Positions 53,802 through 63,691 of a stretch of DNA of 64,000 nt are shown here, piece after piece. The notes under the pieces were generated by a model. The model ran no database searches, was not told where the DNA came from, and saw only the letters and a program-made list of their open reading frames with translations. Source of the stretch: Fimbriimonadaceae bacterium (GTDB taxonomy: Bacteria > Armatimonadota > Fimbriimonadia > Fimbriimonadales > Fimbriimonadaceae); NCBI GenBank assembly GCA_019638675.1, contig JAHBTE010000001.1:652605-716604 (forward strand). The letters are read 5' to 3'. A program made the translations under genes and the position numbers. How positions within the stretch are numbered: position 1 is the stretch's first letter; every line of letters starts with the position of its first letter.

Positions 53802-55109
53802 ATGAAACGTTGCTTTGCTTTTTTTGGAGCGGGATTAGCTACAATTTCGGCTATTTTGCTCGTTGGATGTGGTGGGCTCACTGGCCCGCGCACGTCTACT
53901 GTCACCGGTACGGTTATCGATTGGGACTTTAACCCAATGAGAGACGCTCGGGTCACTGCAGCGGGGAAAACCACCTACACGACCACGACCGGTTCTTACA
54001 CGTTGGAAAATTTGCCCGATGGCGATGTTGAGGTGCTTGCGGAAGCGACTGTGAACGGGACAAGATACTATGGTCGCACGACCATCTTCAACATTGAAAA
54101 CACGCAACAAAATAACGTCAACATTTTGGTTGCACCTGAAAATCAGCGCGCTACTCTCACTGGCACCGTTCGGGATCGCGAAGGATTTCTGCTTCAAGGC
54201 GCAAGCGTCTTCGCTTGGTCTGGTGTAGGAAGTAGCACCCGCGCTGTGACCGACGAAAACGGTCGGTACACCATGCGAGATCTTCCTGCCAATACTGGAC
54301 TAGATGTGAGCGCAACTGGTCGCGGATATCGCAGCGATCAAACCGGGGTCACTTTGAGCGTCAACCAGACTCGTACGATTGACTTCATTCTCGATAATCC
54401 GGGCCTTCCTGGCCTCAATCCTCCGAGCAACATCAATTCGGTCACTTGGGTCACCCACCCAACGGCTAACCGTGGCCCGGAAGAAGAAGCTGCTTATGAA
54501 GCCATGAAATCAATTTTTGATTCCAAGCACAAAAAGGCGACCAATACGACTAGGGTTATCCGCACCGATATGTCGGTAGAAACAGAACTCTATTGGGATC
54601 TGGTTCAATTTCCTGACCTGCTTGGGTTCAACATTTACCGAGGCGTCGGTTCTACTGGCTCCGTTTCGCCGCTTGATCTATCGTTCGATCCTCTATCCAA
54701 TTACTACGTTGACATCGGTTTGAACCCGCAAAGCACTTACAGTTATGCGGTGAGCACCGTCGCAACTCTTTATCCAGACTACAACAACACAGAAAGCCAA
54801 CTCAGTTCTCGAGTGGTGGTTCAAACCTTGAACCTCCTTCACTTGAACAATGTCACTTTCGGGCCGACGTTCAACTGGCAAAGCGGTTCCGGTGCGGTAG
54901 ATTTCTACATCTACATATTCGACCGGTACCCGACTGGTTCAGCAGGCGTAAACAACGTTGTCTACTCAAGCAATGCAGTTGGTGGCACCAGTTGGACATA
55001 CTCTGGCCCAGTGCTCCAATCTGGCAGGACATACTATTACATCATAGTTGGAACAGCTAACGGCCTTTCGAGTCGAACGATTAGCCAGGTTGGAACGTTC
55101 GTACCATAG
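53802..55109 (+). CDS. Lipoprotein with carboxypeptidase-regulatory-like domains
   Basis: This 435-residue protein has a lipoprotein signal with lipobox LLVGC. Two carboxypeptidase-regulatory-like/Ig-like domains follow (VTGTVIDWDFNPMRDARVTA; LTGTVRDREGFLLQGASVFA), then fibronectin type III-like segments. It is probably anchored in a membrane facing the periplasm or cell surface. It is 39 bp after the barrel candidate, and the next gene begins 7 bp after its stop. Confidence 0.85.
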   Translation: MKRCFAFFGAGLATISAILLVGCGGLTGPRTSTVTGTVIDWDFNPMRDARVTAAGKTTYTTTTGSYTLENLPDGDVEVLAEATVNGTRYYGRTTIFNIENTQQNNVNILVAPENQRATLTGTVRDREGFLLQGASVFAWSGVGSSTRAVTDENGRYTMRDLPANTGLDVSATGRGYRSDQTGVTLSVNQTRTIDFILDNPGLPGLNPPSNINSVTWVTHPTANRGPEEEAAYEAMKSIFDSKHKKATNTTRVIRTDMSVETELYWDLVQFPDLLGFNIYRGVGSTGSVSPLDLSFDPLSNYYVDIGLNPQSTYSYAVSTVATLYPDYNNTESQLSSRVVVQTLNLLHLNNVTFGPTFNWQSGSGAVDFYIYIFDRYPTGSAGVNNVVYSSNAVGGTSWTYSGPVLQSGRTYYYIIVGTANGLSSRTISQVGTFVP

Positions 55110-55116
55110 AGGTTGC

Positions 55117-57858
55117 ATGAAAGTTAATGAGTGGATTAGGGCGGCGTCAGCCGCCCTCGTTTTTGGAGTCGCAGCATCAAATGCATTTGCGACAGATTTG
55201 TACGTGGAAATGCCTTCAGGTCGCTCTGCAAATGGTTCTAGCGACTACGGATTTGCTGTTGAACAGGCTGTCAAGAATGCCGCTCACCGCATGGCAAAAC
55301 TAACTCAAGCACGTCGAGACTTGAAGCCAAGTAATGTTGAATTCACTCTTCCCACTCGCGTCATCCTCACTCGAAATGGCATCCCTCTCGCCATGAACTC
55401 CAGTCTGATGAAGACGCGGTCTTTGCCCACTTTGAGCTTATTGTTTGCATCAAGCGGCTCCACCGCATTCCCTGGGGACTACCGGACACAACTAGAAAGC
55501 ACATACACCGCTGCTAAATCGGCGATGGATGCAGTTTTTGGTCAGGCAGTTGTCGGCGGAACTGTCAACGTTGTCAATTACGATGCGGATATTCCGGATC
55601 GTCAAGCGGTTTCGGGCGGTATCTACATTCCCAATGCGCCGAGTGGGCCAGAGATCAGATTCCCAATCTATAACAGCCAAGTTAGCGCGAGCATCAATTT
55701 CATTCATTGCCTTCTCCTCGCTTATTTGGCGGACAAAAGTTATCCATTTGATGCTTATAACGAAGGCTTTGTCCGGGCGGCAACCATGACCGTAGCGCGG
55801 GTTCCAGCTACGATTCCAAACAGTACGACTACCGAAATCGCACAAACCTTAGAAAGCCTATACGATTCAAGCGATGTTTACCAGTGGAGCAATTACCCTG
55901 GATTAGGTGCACCGGTGTTCATTGCACCAAACTTGCTCAACGACCCGCTACCAGCCGGTGGAAGCACAGGCGGTATCTACCTTCTGCGGTACAAGATGGC
56001 CGGAACGGCGTGGAGCAAAGTTCTGGTGGAATATCCCGGCTTTATCGCTCAGTTCAACAGCGTTTACACAGCCAACCCGCAGGGATACTCAACAGAAGCC
56101 GATCTTCTTACACTTGGACAGCAAACGATTAATTTTCTGCAAGGTTCCGGAGGAGCCACTGTAGAAGGGCGCTCTTTTGGTGACTGGGCACTGCGCCAAT
56201 CTATTTTGGATGTCCGACTCAATCCCGGCATCAAATTAGTGCCAGAGGCATTCCCGTTCGAAGCGACTCCCGCCTCTAGCGACTTCGGAGTCTTCGGTAT
56301 CGTTCTCAACGCCTTTAGAACTTTGCCTAACGGAAATGAAATCCTGCTCAATGGCACGAGTTACCCCATTTACTGGCGAAACGATTTCACCCGCTTCTTC
56401 ACTTCAGTACAAGACGATATCATTCCGGTCGCTGGAGCCTACGGAGCTGTAGCTCCGAACTTTCCAGCCGATGGCGGGGCAAATCTCATCTACCGGACGG
56501 CGGTTGATTTGCCTTTTCTTGGCAAAAACGTTCGACTGTATCTCCCCGCTGGCGCATATTCCACGGGGGCAAGCAGTATTCCCAAAAACGTTTACGGCAC
56601 ACTCGTTGGTTACGATCAAAGTGCGACAGGGCTCAATATTCGAGTTGTGTGGAACAACGGAGAAGTCAGTATTCCGGTAATCAATGGAGCATTCAGCAAC
56701 TTTATCGCTGATTCCAATTTCACAACTGCACAGCGAATAACAGTGCAAGTTCGGACTACACCCGGAAATACGGTTCTGCAAACCGTGATCGTGAATAAGG
56801 CCAGAGGCGATCTCGCTCTGGATTTGAGGTCACCCGCAAGCGACACAACCTTCAACGCAAACCTGCTTGCCAAATTGAATACGTTTAGCCTTCCGTTAGA
56901 ACCGTACCGGCCAAACCCGCCCGATATCTTGGGTCTTACTGATAATCAAACTCTTTTCGCGCGATTCGATCCGTTCACAGGCAAGTACAACTTCTATCCG
57001 GACGAAGGAGAAGTTCGGCAAGGACTTGGCTTCTTCACTCGGATGCCCGCCGCCCAAGCGATCTCGATTCCTGGTCGAACTAGCGAAAAAACTCCTCTCG
57101 CAGTCAGTCTAAAACCGGGTTGGAACTTGATTTCTGTTCCAGCAGACTCAAATGCGACCAAGAATGACATTTTAGTGACGACTTCGACTCAAGCGGTTTC
57201 AACCTGGGCTCAGGCTCAAGGAACAATCGTTTCGGATACGGTCTTTAAATTCACACCCGATCCGGTGAACCCTGACCTTGGAACTCTGGTTCCTGCAACT
57301 ACCTTTGTAAGGGGCGAAGCCTATTACGTGCGTTCTCTGCTTTCGGATGGGGCAGTTCTTGTATTCCTCAACGGTTCGGTTGCTCCTTCGACTAGTTTCC
57401 AAAACCTTCAAAATGCGTCGGGAGCTAATGGCCCTTCCCAAAATCAAGGAGGCGGATCTTCGACATTCAACGGCTGGCTGAATCAACTCGAACTGAGGAG
57501 TAATGTCGGTCACTACTGCCAAGTGGAGATTGGACAGTCTGCTAATGCTTCGCGCTCTTATTCACATGAAGACTTGCTACTTCCCGTTGGGCCAGGTGGC
57601 TTCCAAATGACGGTTGAGAACCAAAAGTCAGGCCTCTACCGCGATCTGCGTGATCGAAGATACAGAGACAGATTTGAAATTAAAATCACCAATCTCAAAC
57701 CAGGCCTGACTTACACATTGCGAAATAATGCCTTGGCTGGTTCGCAAAGTTTGGCGCTTAGCGGAATCCAGTTCAGTCGATACTGGCTGGGTGCCGGAGG
57801 CACCGCATCTTTTGTCGCAACAAACACTACGATGACCTTCTGGGTGGAGAATCAATAA
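55117..57858 (+). CDS. Large secreted protein, unknown function
   Basis: This protein has about 913 residues with a signal peptide (AASAALVFGVAASNAFA). The N-terminal 450 residues include helical and beta segments, and the remainder is beta-rich with a segment LAVSLKPGWNLISVPAD that is common in surface proteins. ATG 55117 has AGAGG 5 nt upstream. The stop overlaps the next ATG (TAATG). No enzyme motif is recognised. Cotranscription with the flanking lipoproteins is likely. Confidence 0.8.
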   Translation: MKVNEWIRAASAALVFGVAASNAFATDLYVEMPSGRSANGSSDYGFAVEQAVKNAAHRMAKLTQARRDLKPSNVEFTLPTRVILTRNGIPLAMNSSLMKTRSLPTLSLLFASSGSTAFPGDYRTQLESTYTAAKSAMDAVFGQAVVGGTVNVVNYDADIPDRQAVSGGIYIPNAPSGPEIRFPIYNSQVSASINFIHCLLLAYLADKSYPFDAYNEGFVRAATMTVARVPATIPNSTTTEIAQTLESLYDSSDVYQWSNYPGLGAPVFIAPNLLNDPLPAGGSTGGIYLLRYKMAGTAWSKVLVEYPGFIAQFNSVYTANPQGYSTEADLLTLGQQTINFLQGSGGATVEGRSFGDWALRQSILDVRLNPGIKLVPEAFPFEATPASSDFGVFGIVLNAFRTLPNGNEILLNGTSYPIYWRNDFTRFFTSVQDDIIPVAGAYGAVAPNFPADGGANLIYRTAVDLPFLGKNVRLYLPAGAYSTGASSIPKNVYGTLVGYDQSATGLNIRVVWNNGEVSIPVINGAFSNFIADSNFTTAQRITVQVRTTPGNTVLQTVIVNKARGDLALDLRSPASDTTFNANLLAKLNTFSLPLEPYRPNPPDILGLTDNQTLFARFDPFTGKYNFYPDEGEVRQGLGFFTRMPAAQAISIPGRTSEKTPLAVSLKPGWNLISVPADSNATKNDILVTTSTQAVSTWAQAQGTIVSDTVFKFTPDPVNPDLGTLVPATTFVRGEAYYVRSLLSDGAVLVFLNGSVAPSTSFQNLQNASGANGPSQNQGGGSSTFNGWLNQLELRSNVGHYCQVEIGQSANASRSYSHEDLLLPVGPGGFQMTVENQKSGLYRDLRDRRYRDRFEIKITNLKPGLTYTLRNNALAGSQSLALSGIQFSRYWLGAGGTASFVATNTTMTFWVENQ

Positions 57859-58730
57859 TGAACCGTTGGCTTCTCTTTTTGGTTGTCATCTTTGGCGCGA
57901 TAATTCTAGGTTGCGGCGGAGGTGGCGGAGGCGTTTCCACTGGAACCGTCAACGTAGTTGCTAACGTGCTTTGGGTTGAAACGGGTTCGGCAACAAGTCC
58001 TCAAGCAACGGTACGGATCGGAGATGTTTCGACTTTAACCGATGAGATCGACGGGTTCGTTTCACTTGATGTTCCGCCTGGAAACTTGACTTTAACGGTT
58101 ACGTTTACACCGAATGGTAGCCCAACACCTATCGTACGAACCTTTCCTCTCGGAATCGTAACCGGTGATATTGATCTTGGCGAAATATATGTAGGGCCAG
58201 AAGAGATCATTCTCACTGGTCAGTTCGTTGATTCGACGACTTCAAATCCGGTTAACCAAGCAACGGTCAAGTTTGCGGGTCGTACAGCAATTACTGGCTC
58301 TGACGGGCGATTTACAATGACAAACGTCGCCTATTCATCGGCAACCCAAAGCGTGTTCTTTGGAATCCAAGGTCAAGCGACAAAAACGGGTTATTTCACC
58401 ACGTTTTTCAGCCCACCCGGGCCGCCAACCTCAGGAATTTTGGATATCGGCACACTCACGCTGACTCCAGAAGGTTCTTCCAATCCGCCGCCACTTCCGT
58501 TTAACGTCAGTGGGCTCGCAACTCCTACGGGAGGATTTGCCGAAATCGAAGTTCTTTCTGGTGTAACTCCGATTCGCAACGTCACAGCAGATGCGTTTGG
58601 CAACTTCACTTTGTGGCTCCCAGTTGGCACTTACACGGTAAACGCAACCTCTGGGGTTAGGACGGGAACAACCAATCTGACCGTCACAAGCGTCAATACA
58701 GTAACGAATGTTCAAATCACCCTCAACTAG
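57858..58730 (+). CDS. Lipoprotein with carboxypeptidase-regulatory-like domain
   Basis: This 290-residue protein has a lipobox ILGC followed by a run of Gly. Beta-sandwich domains follow (VRIGDVSTLTDEIDGFVSLD, LTGQFVDSTTSNPVNQATVK), similar in type to the first lipoprotein. It starts on the stop of the previous gene (TAATG), and its end overlaps the OstA-like gene by 23 bp, so the three are translationally linked. Confidence 0.83.
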   Translation: MNRWLLFLVVIFGAIILGCGGGGGGVSTGTVNVVANVLWVETGSATSPQATVRIGDVSTLTDEIDGFVSLDVPPGNLTLTVTFTPNGSPTPIVRTFPLGIVTGDIDLGEIYVGPEEIILTGQFVDSTTSNPVNQATVKFAGRTAITGSDGRFTMTNVAYSSATQSVFFGIQGQATKTGYFTTFFSPPGPPTSGILDIGTLTLTPEGSSNPPPLPFNVSGLATPTGGFAEIEVLSGVTPIRNVTADAFGNFTLWLPVGTYTVNATSGVRTGTTNLTVTSVNTVTNVQITLN

Positions 58731-60135
58731 AGCCGCAATCGCTAACCTGAGCGGGATCCTCGCTTTAGGTGCCGCTTCACTGGGCACCTACAAGTTTGTT
58801 GAGTCGGTGGTTTTCACCGATGCCCTAGCTGATTACCGGGCAGTGAATAGCCCATTCAAAGATGGCGAAGGCGTAGTAATTAAGAACTTCGGGCTCAAAT
58901 CGTACATCGGCAAAAAGCTCGTTACTGAAGCTCGTGTCGATAACGCCACGATCAAGAACGACCGTTCAACCATTGAACTAGAAGGAATCCACGACGGCGT
59001 TTTCTACGACGATGCGGGCAAAAAATACAACTTCGTTGCACAAGCTGCCTCTTATGGGACGTACTCGAAGTCAATCCACGCGAACAAAGGCATTCGCGTA
59101 TTCAACGACACTGCTGACCTCAAAGCACCAGGATTTACCTATGAGCACCCGATTCGTCGAGTCACATTTCTTGGTGATATCACGGGCAAATTAGGGGGCG
59201 GCGATTTAATCACCAAATCCGTTTTCATTGACCTCAAAAATAAGGAAATCCTGACTGGAGAACTCTCTTGGACAGGCCCTTTGCAGGTTGATAATCCTCA
59301 AAAAACACCTTGGAAGATCACAGCTAAAAGTTCAAAACTCCGCAACGACATCACCACCTACACCGAAGCACGCGGTGAAGACAAAGACACGATCGTCAAA
59401 GCCGATAAAATGATTTACGATCGGGCGAACGATGTTGTGACCGCCGAGGGAAATGTCGAATACTTTGGCGTAGATGCCAATGTCGCTTGCGATAAGGTCG
59501 TCATCGAACGAAAAATCAACAAAGCCACCCTAACAGGAAAAATCGTGCGGATGCTAATCAAGCCAGAAGATAGTGCTCCGAAAGAAAGCAAAATTCCTCC
59601 TGTTGTGCCAATGGTGCCAGATTCGGTTGCGGGAAATCGCCCCAAGGCAGATTCTAGCCCTAGTCAAGATCAGCAAAAGAAGGAAGAAGACGAAGTTCGA
59701 TCAGCGGATAATATTCGCCATTACCCAATCGCACTTACTGCTGGACAAATTGAATATTGGTACAAGAAAGGGGAGCGAAAGGCAATTCTTACTGGTAACC
59801 CGTTTGCTCGCCAGGAATTTAGTGGCTTGAATATCAGATGGCGAGAGCTTTACGCAGCGAAAGCAGAATATGACGGCGAGAAAGAAGAACTGAAACTAAC
59901 TGCCTCGCCAGCTCAAATCGTAAGGGCGAAAAACTCCATAGGCGATGATATAACCACACCATTTGCAATCATTTCAACCAAAAAGGATGATAACGCAATG
60001 GAGACAGGGGCGATTAGTGGAACCGTGATGATTAACGATAATGAGTTACCCAAAAAGGGCGATGGTTCAGGTTCATCAGGCGGGACAACTGGTGGAACAG
60101 GCGGCGGTAGCCTCAACGGCCCTATTGGTCGTTAG
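58708..60135 (+). CDS. LptA/LptC-like OstA domain protein
   Basis: This 475-residue protein has an N-terminal TM anchor (IANLSGILALGAASLGTYKF). LptC-like beta strands follow (about 50-190), then an OstA/LptA-type segment: KADKMIYDRANDVVTAEGNV and DKVVIERKINKATLTGKI. Such proteins form the periplasmic bridge that carries lipopolysaccharide to the outer membrane. The fused length suggests one protein doing both LptC- and LptA-like jobs, or a paralogue for another amphiphile. A Gly/Ser-rich tail ends the chain. No lptB, F, G or D is in the window. Confidence 0.82.
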   Translation: MFKSPSTRAAIANLSGILALGAASLGTYKFVESVVFTDALADYRAVNSPFKDGEGVVIKNFGLKSYIGKKLVTEARVDNATIKNDRSTIELEGIHDGVFYDDAGKKYNFVAQAASYGTYSKSIHANKGIRVFNDTADLKAPGFTYEHPIRRVTFLGDITGKLGGGDLITKSVFIDLKNKEILTGELSWTGPLQVDNPQKTPWKITAKSSKLRNDITTYTEARGEDKDTIVKADKMIYDRANDVVTAEGNVEYFGVDANVACDKVVIERKINKATLTGKIVRMLIKPEDSAPKESKIPPVVPMVPDSVAGNRPKADSSPSQDQQKKEEDEVRSADNIRHYPIALTAGQIEYWYKKGERKAILTGNPFARQEFSGLNIRWRELYAAKAEYDGEKEELKLTASPAQIVRAKNSIGDDITTPFAIISTKKDDNAMETGAISGTVMINDNELPKKGDGSGSSGGTTGGTGGGSLNGPIGR

Positions 60136-60196
60136 GTCATATCCAACCCAGAGCCACTTCAGGCCGTCATGTAATCTGGAATAGATTCCTTAGATC

Positions 60197-61105
60197 ATGG
60201 CGTCGAAAAGGTTGATTCGCGATTACCCTTACCTCAGTGCATATTTGGATGTCCCCCATCCAAACCCGCTGGTGGAACGCCTTGCGTCGCTTTCTAATTT
60301 TGGTTGTCTTGCCGCAATAGGCGGTGCTCCAATGGTGGCAATTCTTAGTTTTATGATCTCTGATCGGTTTATCGGCCCGATTGGAGGTTCGCTATTCGCT
60401 TTAGGAATGGCAGTCACAAGTGGCGTTTTACTATTCAGTTTTGGCAAGCGACACTCAGAAAAAGCGGCAAAGGAGGCAACCGTCGAAGACAAATTGATGT
60501 CGCAAGCCGCCCAAGCTATTGATCACTTTAAAAAGCTGGATCGAGAGCGCAAACTCCATAAATGGATGGATCCAGTCGCGATTCAGCTTCTGGAAGCGGG
60601 TGCCTACCATTGGTCGCGGATTCGCCAAACGTTTGATGACAGCCGTTGGAATGTCAGCCAACTCCCCGAACACTGGGTGGGATTGAAGCAAAAAGCGCAC
60701 TCTGCCGCAAACCTTGCGATGGCGGAATTGGTGATTTTGTGTGCTGGCTGCACGGGTGAACCAACAAAAACCCGCAAAGACGACTTCCAGTCCGTCTTTG
60801 AAGATTTAGTTGATTTGGATATTGAGGACGCTCTGCGCGGACTCGCCAAAGTCACCGCCACCCATCCCAAGGAATACCGCTTCCAAAGCCCGCAAACCAA
60901 GGAAATCTTTGAACCTGCGCGGCAAATCGCCGAGCGGCTCAAGCAACTTGCCGACGAAATGGAGCAAGCAACTCAAATCGCAAAAACCGAGTTGCCACAA
61001 TCTCAGCTCAACCTTGGCCAAGAGACGATAGGCCACCTCCTTGAAGAAATCAAAGCCGTGCGCCAGGCCGAACAGGAACTGCATCAATCCCAAAGGTCTG
61101 ATTGA
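60197..61105 (+). CDS. Two-TM protein with cytoplasmic helical domain, unknown
   Basis: This 302-residue protein has two adjacent TM helices (about 35-85) after a polar N-terminus, then a long charged helical domain ending in a coiled coil. It shares layout and a weak ungapped 34-residue match with the protein after rimO (28146-28877). It lies 61 bp after the OstA gene and 39 bp before the nucleotidyltransferase fusion, inside the envelope run. The function is unknown. Confidence 0.72.
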   Translation: MASKRLIRDYPYLSAYLDVPHPNPLVERLASLSNFGCLAAIGGAPMVAILSFMISDRFIGPIGGSLFALGMAVTSGVLLFSFGKRHSEKAAKEATVEDKLMSQAAQAIDHFKKLDRERKLHKWMDPVAIQLLEAGAYHWSRIRQTFDDSRWNVSQLPEHWVGLKQKAHSAANLAMAELVILCAGCTGEPTKTRKDDFQSVFEDLVDLDIEDALRGLAKVTATHPKEYRFQSPQTKEIFEPARQIAERLKQLADEMEQATQIAKTELPQSQLNLGQETIGHLLEEIKAVRQAEQELHQSQRSD

Positions 61106-61144
61106 ACCTATTGCCGCGGGGGTGACCCCAGATAATATGCGGGT

Positions 61145-63691
61145 ATGGGAGATCATGTTAGTACGGAGCAACTTTCACAAAACACAGTGAAAGCCGTCGT
61201 CATGGCGGGAGGCGAAGGTAGCCGCCTGCGGCCCATCACTCTGAATCTTCCCAAGCCTCTCGTTCCTATCGCTAATCGCCCGATCATGGGGCATATTATT
61301 AACCTCCTCAAAGAGCACGGGATCACTGAAATTGTCACCACGCTCCACTATTTAGCGGATGAGATTCAAAACGTGTTTGGCGATGGGTGCGAATACGGAG
61401 TTTCTATCACTCATTCGCTTGAAGACACTCCCCTTGGCACTGCAGGCGCGGTCAAACAAGCCGAAGCCTTGCTGAAAGACGGCACTTTTGTGATCATCAG
61501 CGGCGACGCACTGACAGATTGTAATTTAACTAACGCACTAAAGTTTCACCGGGAAAAGGGCAGTCTTGCGACGCTCGTTCTCTCACGAGTGCCAAACCCA
61601 CTTGAATTCGGAATCGTGATGACTCAACCAGATGGTCGAGTCGAGAGATTTCTGGAAAAACCAGGCTGGGGCGAAGTTTTTTCGGACACGGTCAACACAG
61701 GAATTTATATTCTCGAACCAGAGATTTTTGACTATATCGAGCCTCACACCAACACAGATTGGAGCAAAGATGTTTTCCCGCGCTTGCTAGAAGAAGGAAA
61801 GCCGATGTACGGCTTTATCATGCAGAAGTATTGGTGCGATGTCGGTACCTTGGAGCAGTACCGCGAGGCTCAAGAAGACTTTTTGGCCGGGAAAACCACA
61901 TTAAGCGTTCCGGGAGAACTAACGGCTCCAGGAATCTGGGTCGGTGAAAACACGATCATTGATGAAACTGTAACACTGGAATCTCCGGTTTGCATCGGCA
62001 GTAACGTCCGTATTAAGCGCGGCGCAACAATCGGCCCGGGAACCGTGATCGGGGACAGTTGCTTGATTGAAGAGGGCGCAAACGTTGAACGAAGCGTGAT
62101 CTGGGATCGGTGTTACGTGGGTAACGACGTTCATATTCACGGGGCGATTGTTGGTTCCCGCGTAACCCTCAAACGGGATAGCCGATTGCAGGATGGCTCG
62201 GTTGTGGGGGATCGTTGTTTGGTTGATGTCGGTAGCACCATTCGCCCCCGAGTAAAAATCTGGCCGGAAAAATCTATTGACCGAGGTTCTACTGTAACCA
62301 TGTCTCTGGTTACTGGCAACCGGTGGCGAGGTGCCCTCTTCCGTGAGCTAGGAGTTGCAGGCCTCAGCAACATCGAAATCACTCCCGAATTCGCGACTCG
62401 GCTCGGGCTGGCGTTTGGTTCTATGTTGCCGGAAAACAGTTTGGTTCTCGCCTGCCGCGATAGCTCTCGGAGCAGCCGTATGATTAAGCGCAGTTTGATG
62501 GCGGCTCTGCTCAGCGCCGGATGCCAAGTTGTTGATATGCACGGGCAAGCGGTTCCGGTTCTGAGGCACGCACTCAAAAATAGCGAAGCAGTGTCGGCGA
62601 TAAACGTTCGTAAATTCCCCGGAAACAACCGATTAAGCTTGATCGAGTTTTATGATGAGAATGGAGGTTACCTGCCGCGCAACACAGAGCGCAAAGTCGA
62701 AGCGGCATTTTTCCGTGAAGACTTTCATCGTGCTGACCCAGAAAGCCTTGGCATTATCGAGGAAGCCAACCAAGTGGTTGAGGCATACACCCGCGACTTC
62801 ATGGCGAACTTGCCTCAGTTCAACATGGAGCGTAGACCGAGGATAGTTGTTGACTACGGATACAGTTCAGTAAGCGGCATCCTTCCCGCGATTCTAGGCC
62901 GAGTTGGAATTGACGCGATCAGCATCAACAGCTTCAACGACGCCCGGTCTGCGCCAAGAAGACCAAGTGAAATTCAAGATCACACAACCAACCTTCAGCA
63001 AATCGTTGCCAGCGTGGGTTGCGATCTTGGAGTTTTGATTCTCAACGAAGGCGAAAACATCGCGATTGTTGATGATCAGGGTATTGCCCTTTCCGGCAAT
63101 ACGCTTTTCGCCGCGATGTGTCAACTGGTTGCTCAAACCCAGCCCTCTGGAAGCATCGTCATGGGAATTACCGCCCCAACCAGATTGGAAGATTTACTTA
63201 AAAAGCAGGGAATTTCCGTAGAGCGCTGCCGATCCGGAGTTCGAGAACTCATCCAAGGAGCCCAGAACGCAGATGTTGCATTTGCCGGAAACGAGAATGG
63301 AGGGTTTATCTTCCCTCGGCTTCACTCGGGGTTCGATGGTTTATTTAGCATTACCATGCTCGTCAAACTCCTCCAAATGGAAGGGCTGAAGATGAGCGAA
63401 CTCGTCGCCCAACTGCCGGAGTTCCATCTTGCTTCTGACACAATTCCATGTCCCTGGGAGTCGAAAGGGGCTGCGATGCGCAAGCTAGCGGAAGATAAAA
63501 CTATTAACCGAAAGGTTGAGTATTTAGATGGTCTGCGATTTTATGACGACGATTCATGGGTGCTCGTATTGCCGGATTCGTTCGAACCGATCTTCCATGT
63601 CGTCGCCGAAAGCCCGTCTCTGGTAGACAGTCAAGCGTTAGTTCGTGAATACTCAGAGAAAATAACTCAACTCCAGGCCGAATCATCGTGA
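61145..63691 (+). CDS. Mannose-1-phosphate guanylyltransferase/phosphomannomutase-like fusion
   Basis: This protein has 848 residues. Residues about 18-250 are a nucleotidyltransferase with signature MAGGEGSRLRPITLNLPKPL at the nucleotide-binding loop. A left-handed beta-helix follows (about 265-375). Residues 390-848 resemble a phosphohexomutase, but the usual TASHNP phosphoserine loop reads INVRKFPGN, so the catalytic Ser is missing there. The last domain has LASDTIPCPWESKGAAMR as in phosphomannomutases. It probably makes GDP-mannose or a related nucleotide sugar; mutase activity is doubtful. The next gene overlaps its stop by 4 bp. Confidence 0.9.
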   Translation: MGDHVSTEQLSQNTVKAVVMAGGEGSRLRPITLNLPKPLVPIANRPIMGHIINLLKEHGITEIVTTLHYLADEIQNVFGDGCEYGVSITHSLEDTPLGTAGAVKQAEALLKDGTFVIISGDALTDCNLTNALKFHREKGSLATLVLSRVPNPLEFGIVMTQPDGRVERFLEKPGWGEVFSDTVNTGIYILEPEIFDYIEPHTNTDWSKDVFPRLLEEGKPMYGFIMQKYWCDVGTLEQYREAQEDFLAGKTTLSVPGELTAPGIWVGENTIIDETVTLESPVCIGSNVRIKRGATIGPGTVIGDSCLIEEGANVERSVIWDRCYVGNDVHIHGAIVGSRVTLKRDSRLQDGSVVGDRCLVDVGSTIRPRVKIWPEKSIDRGSTVTMSLVTGNRWRGALFRELGVAGLSNIEITPEFATRLGLAFGSMLPENSLVLACRDSSRSSRMIKRSLMAALLSAGCQVVDMHGQAVPVLRHALKNSEAVSAINVRKFPGNNRLSLIEFYDENGGYLPRNTERKVEAAFFREDFHRADPESLGIIEEANQVVEAYTRDFMANLPQFNMERRPRIVVDYGYSSVSGILPAILGRVGIDAISINSFNDARSAPRRPSEIQDHTTNLQQIVASVGCDLGVLILNEGENIAIVDDQGIALSGNTLFAAMCQLVAQTQPSGSIVMGITAPTRLEDLLKKQGISVERCRSGVRELIQGAQNADVAFAGNENGGFIFPRLHSGFDGLFSITMLVKLLQMEGLKMSELVAQLPEFHLASDTIPCPWESKGAAMRKLAEDKTINRKVEYLDGLRFYDDDSWVLVLPDSFEPIFHVVAESPSLVDSQALVREYSEKITQLQAESS

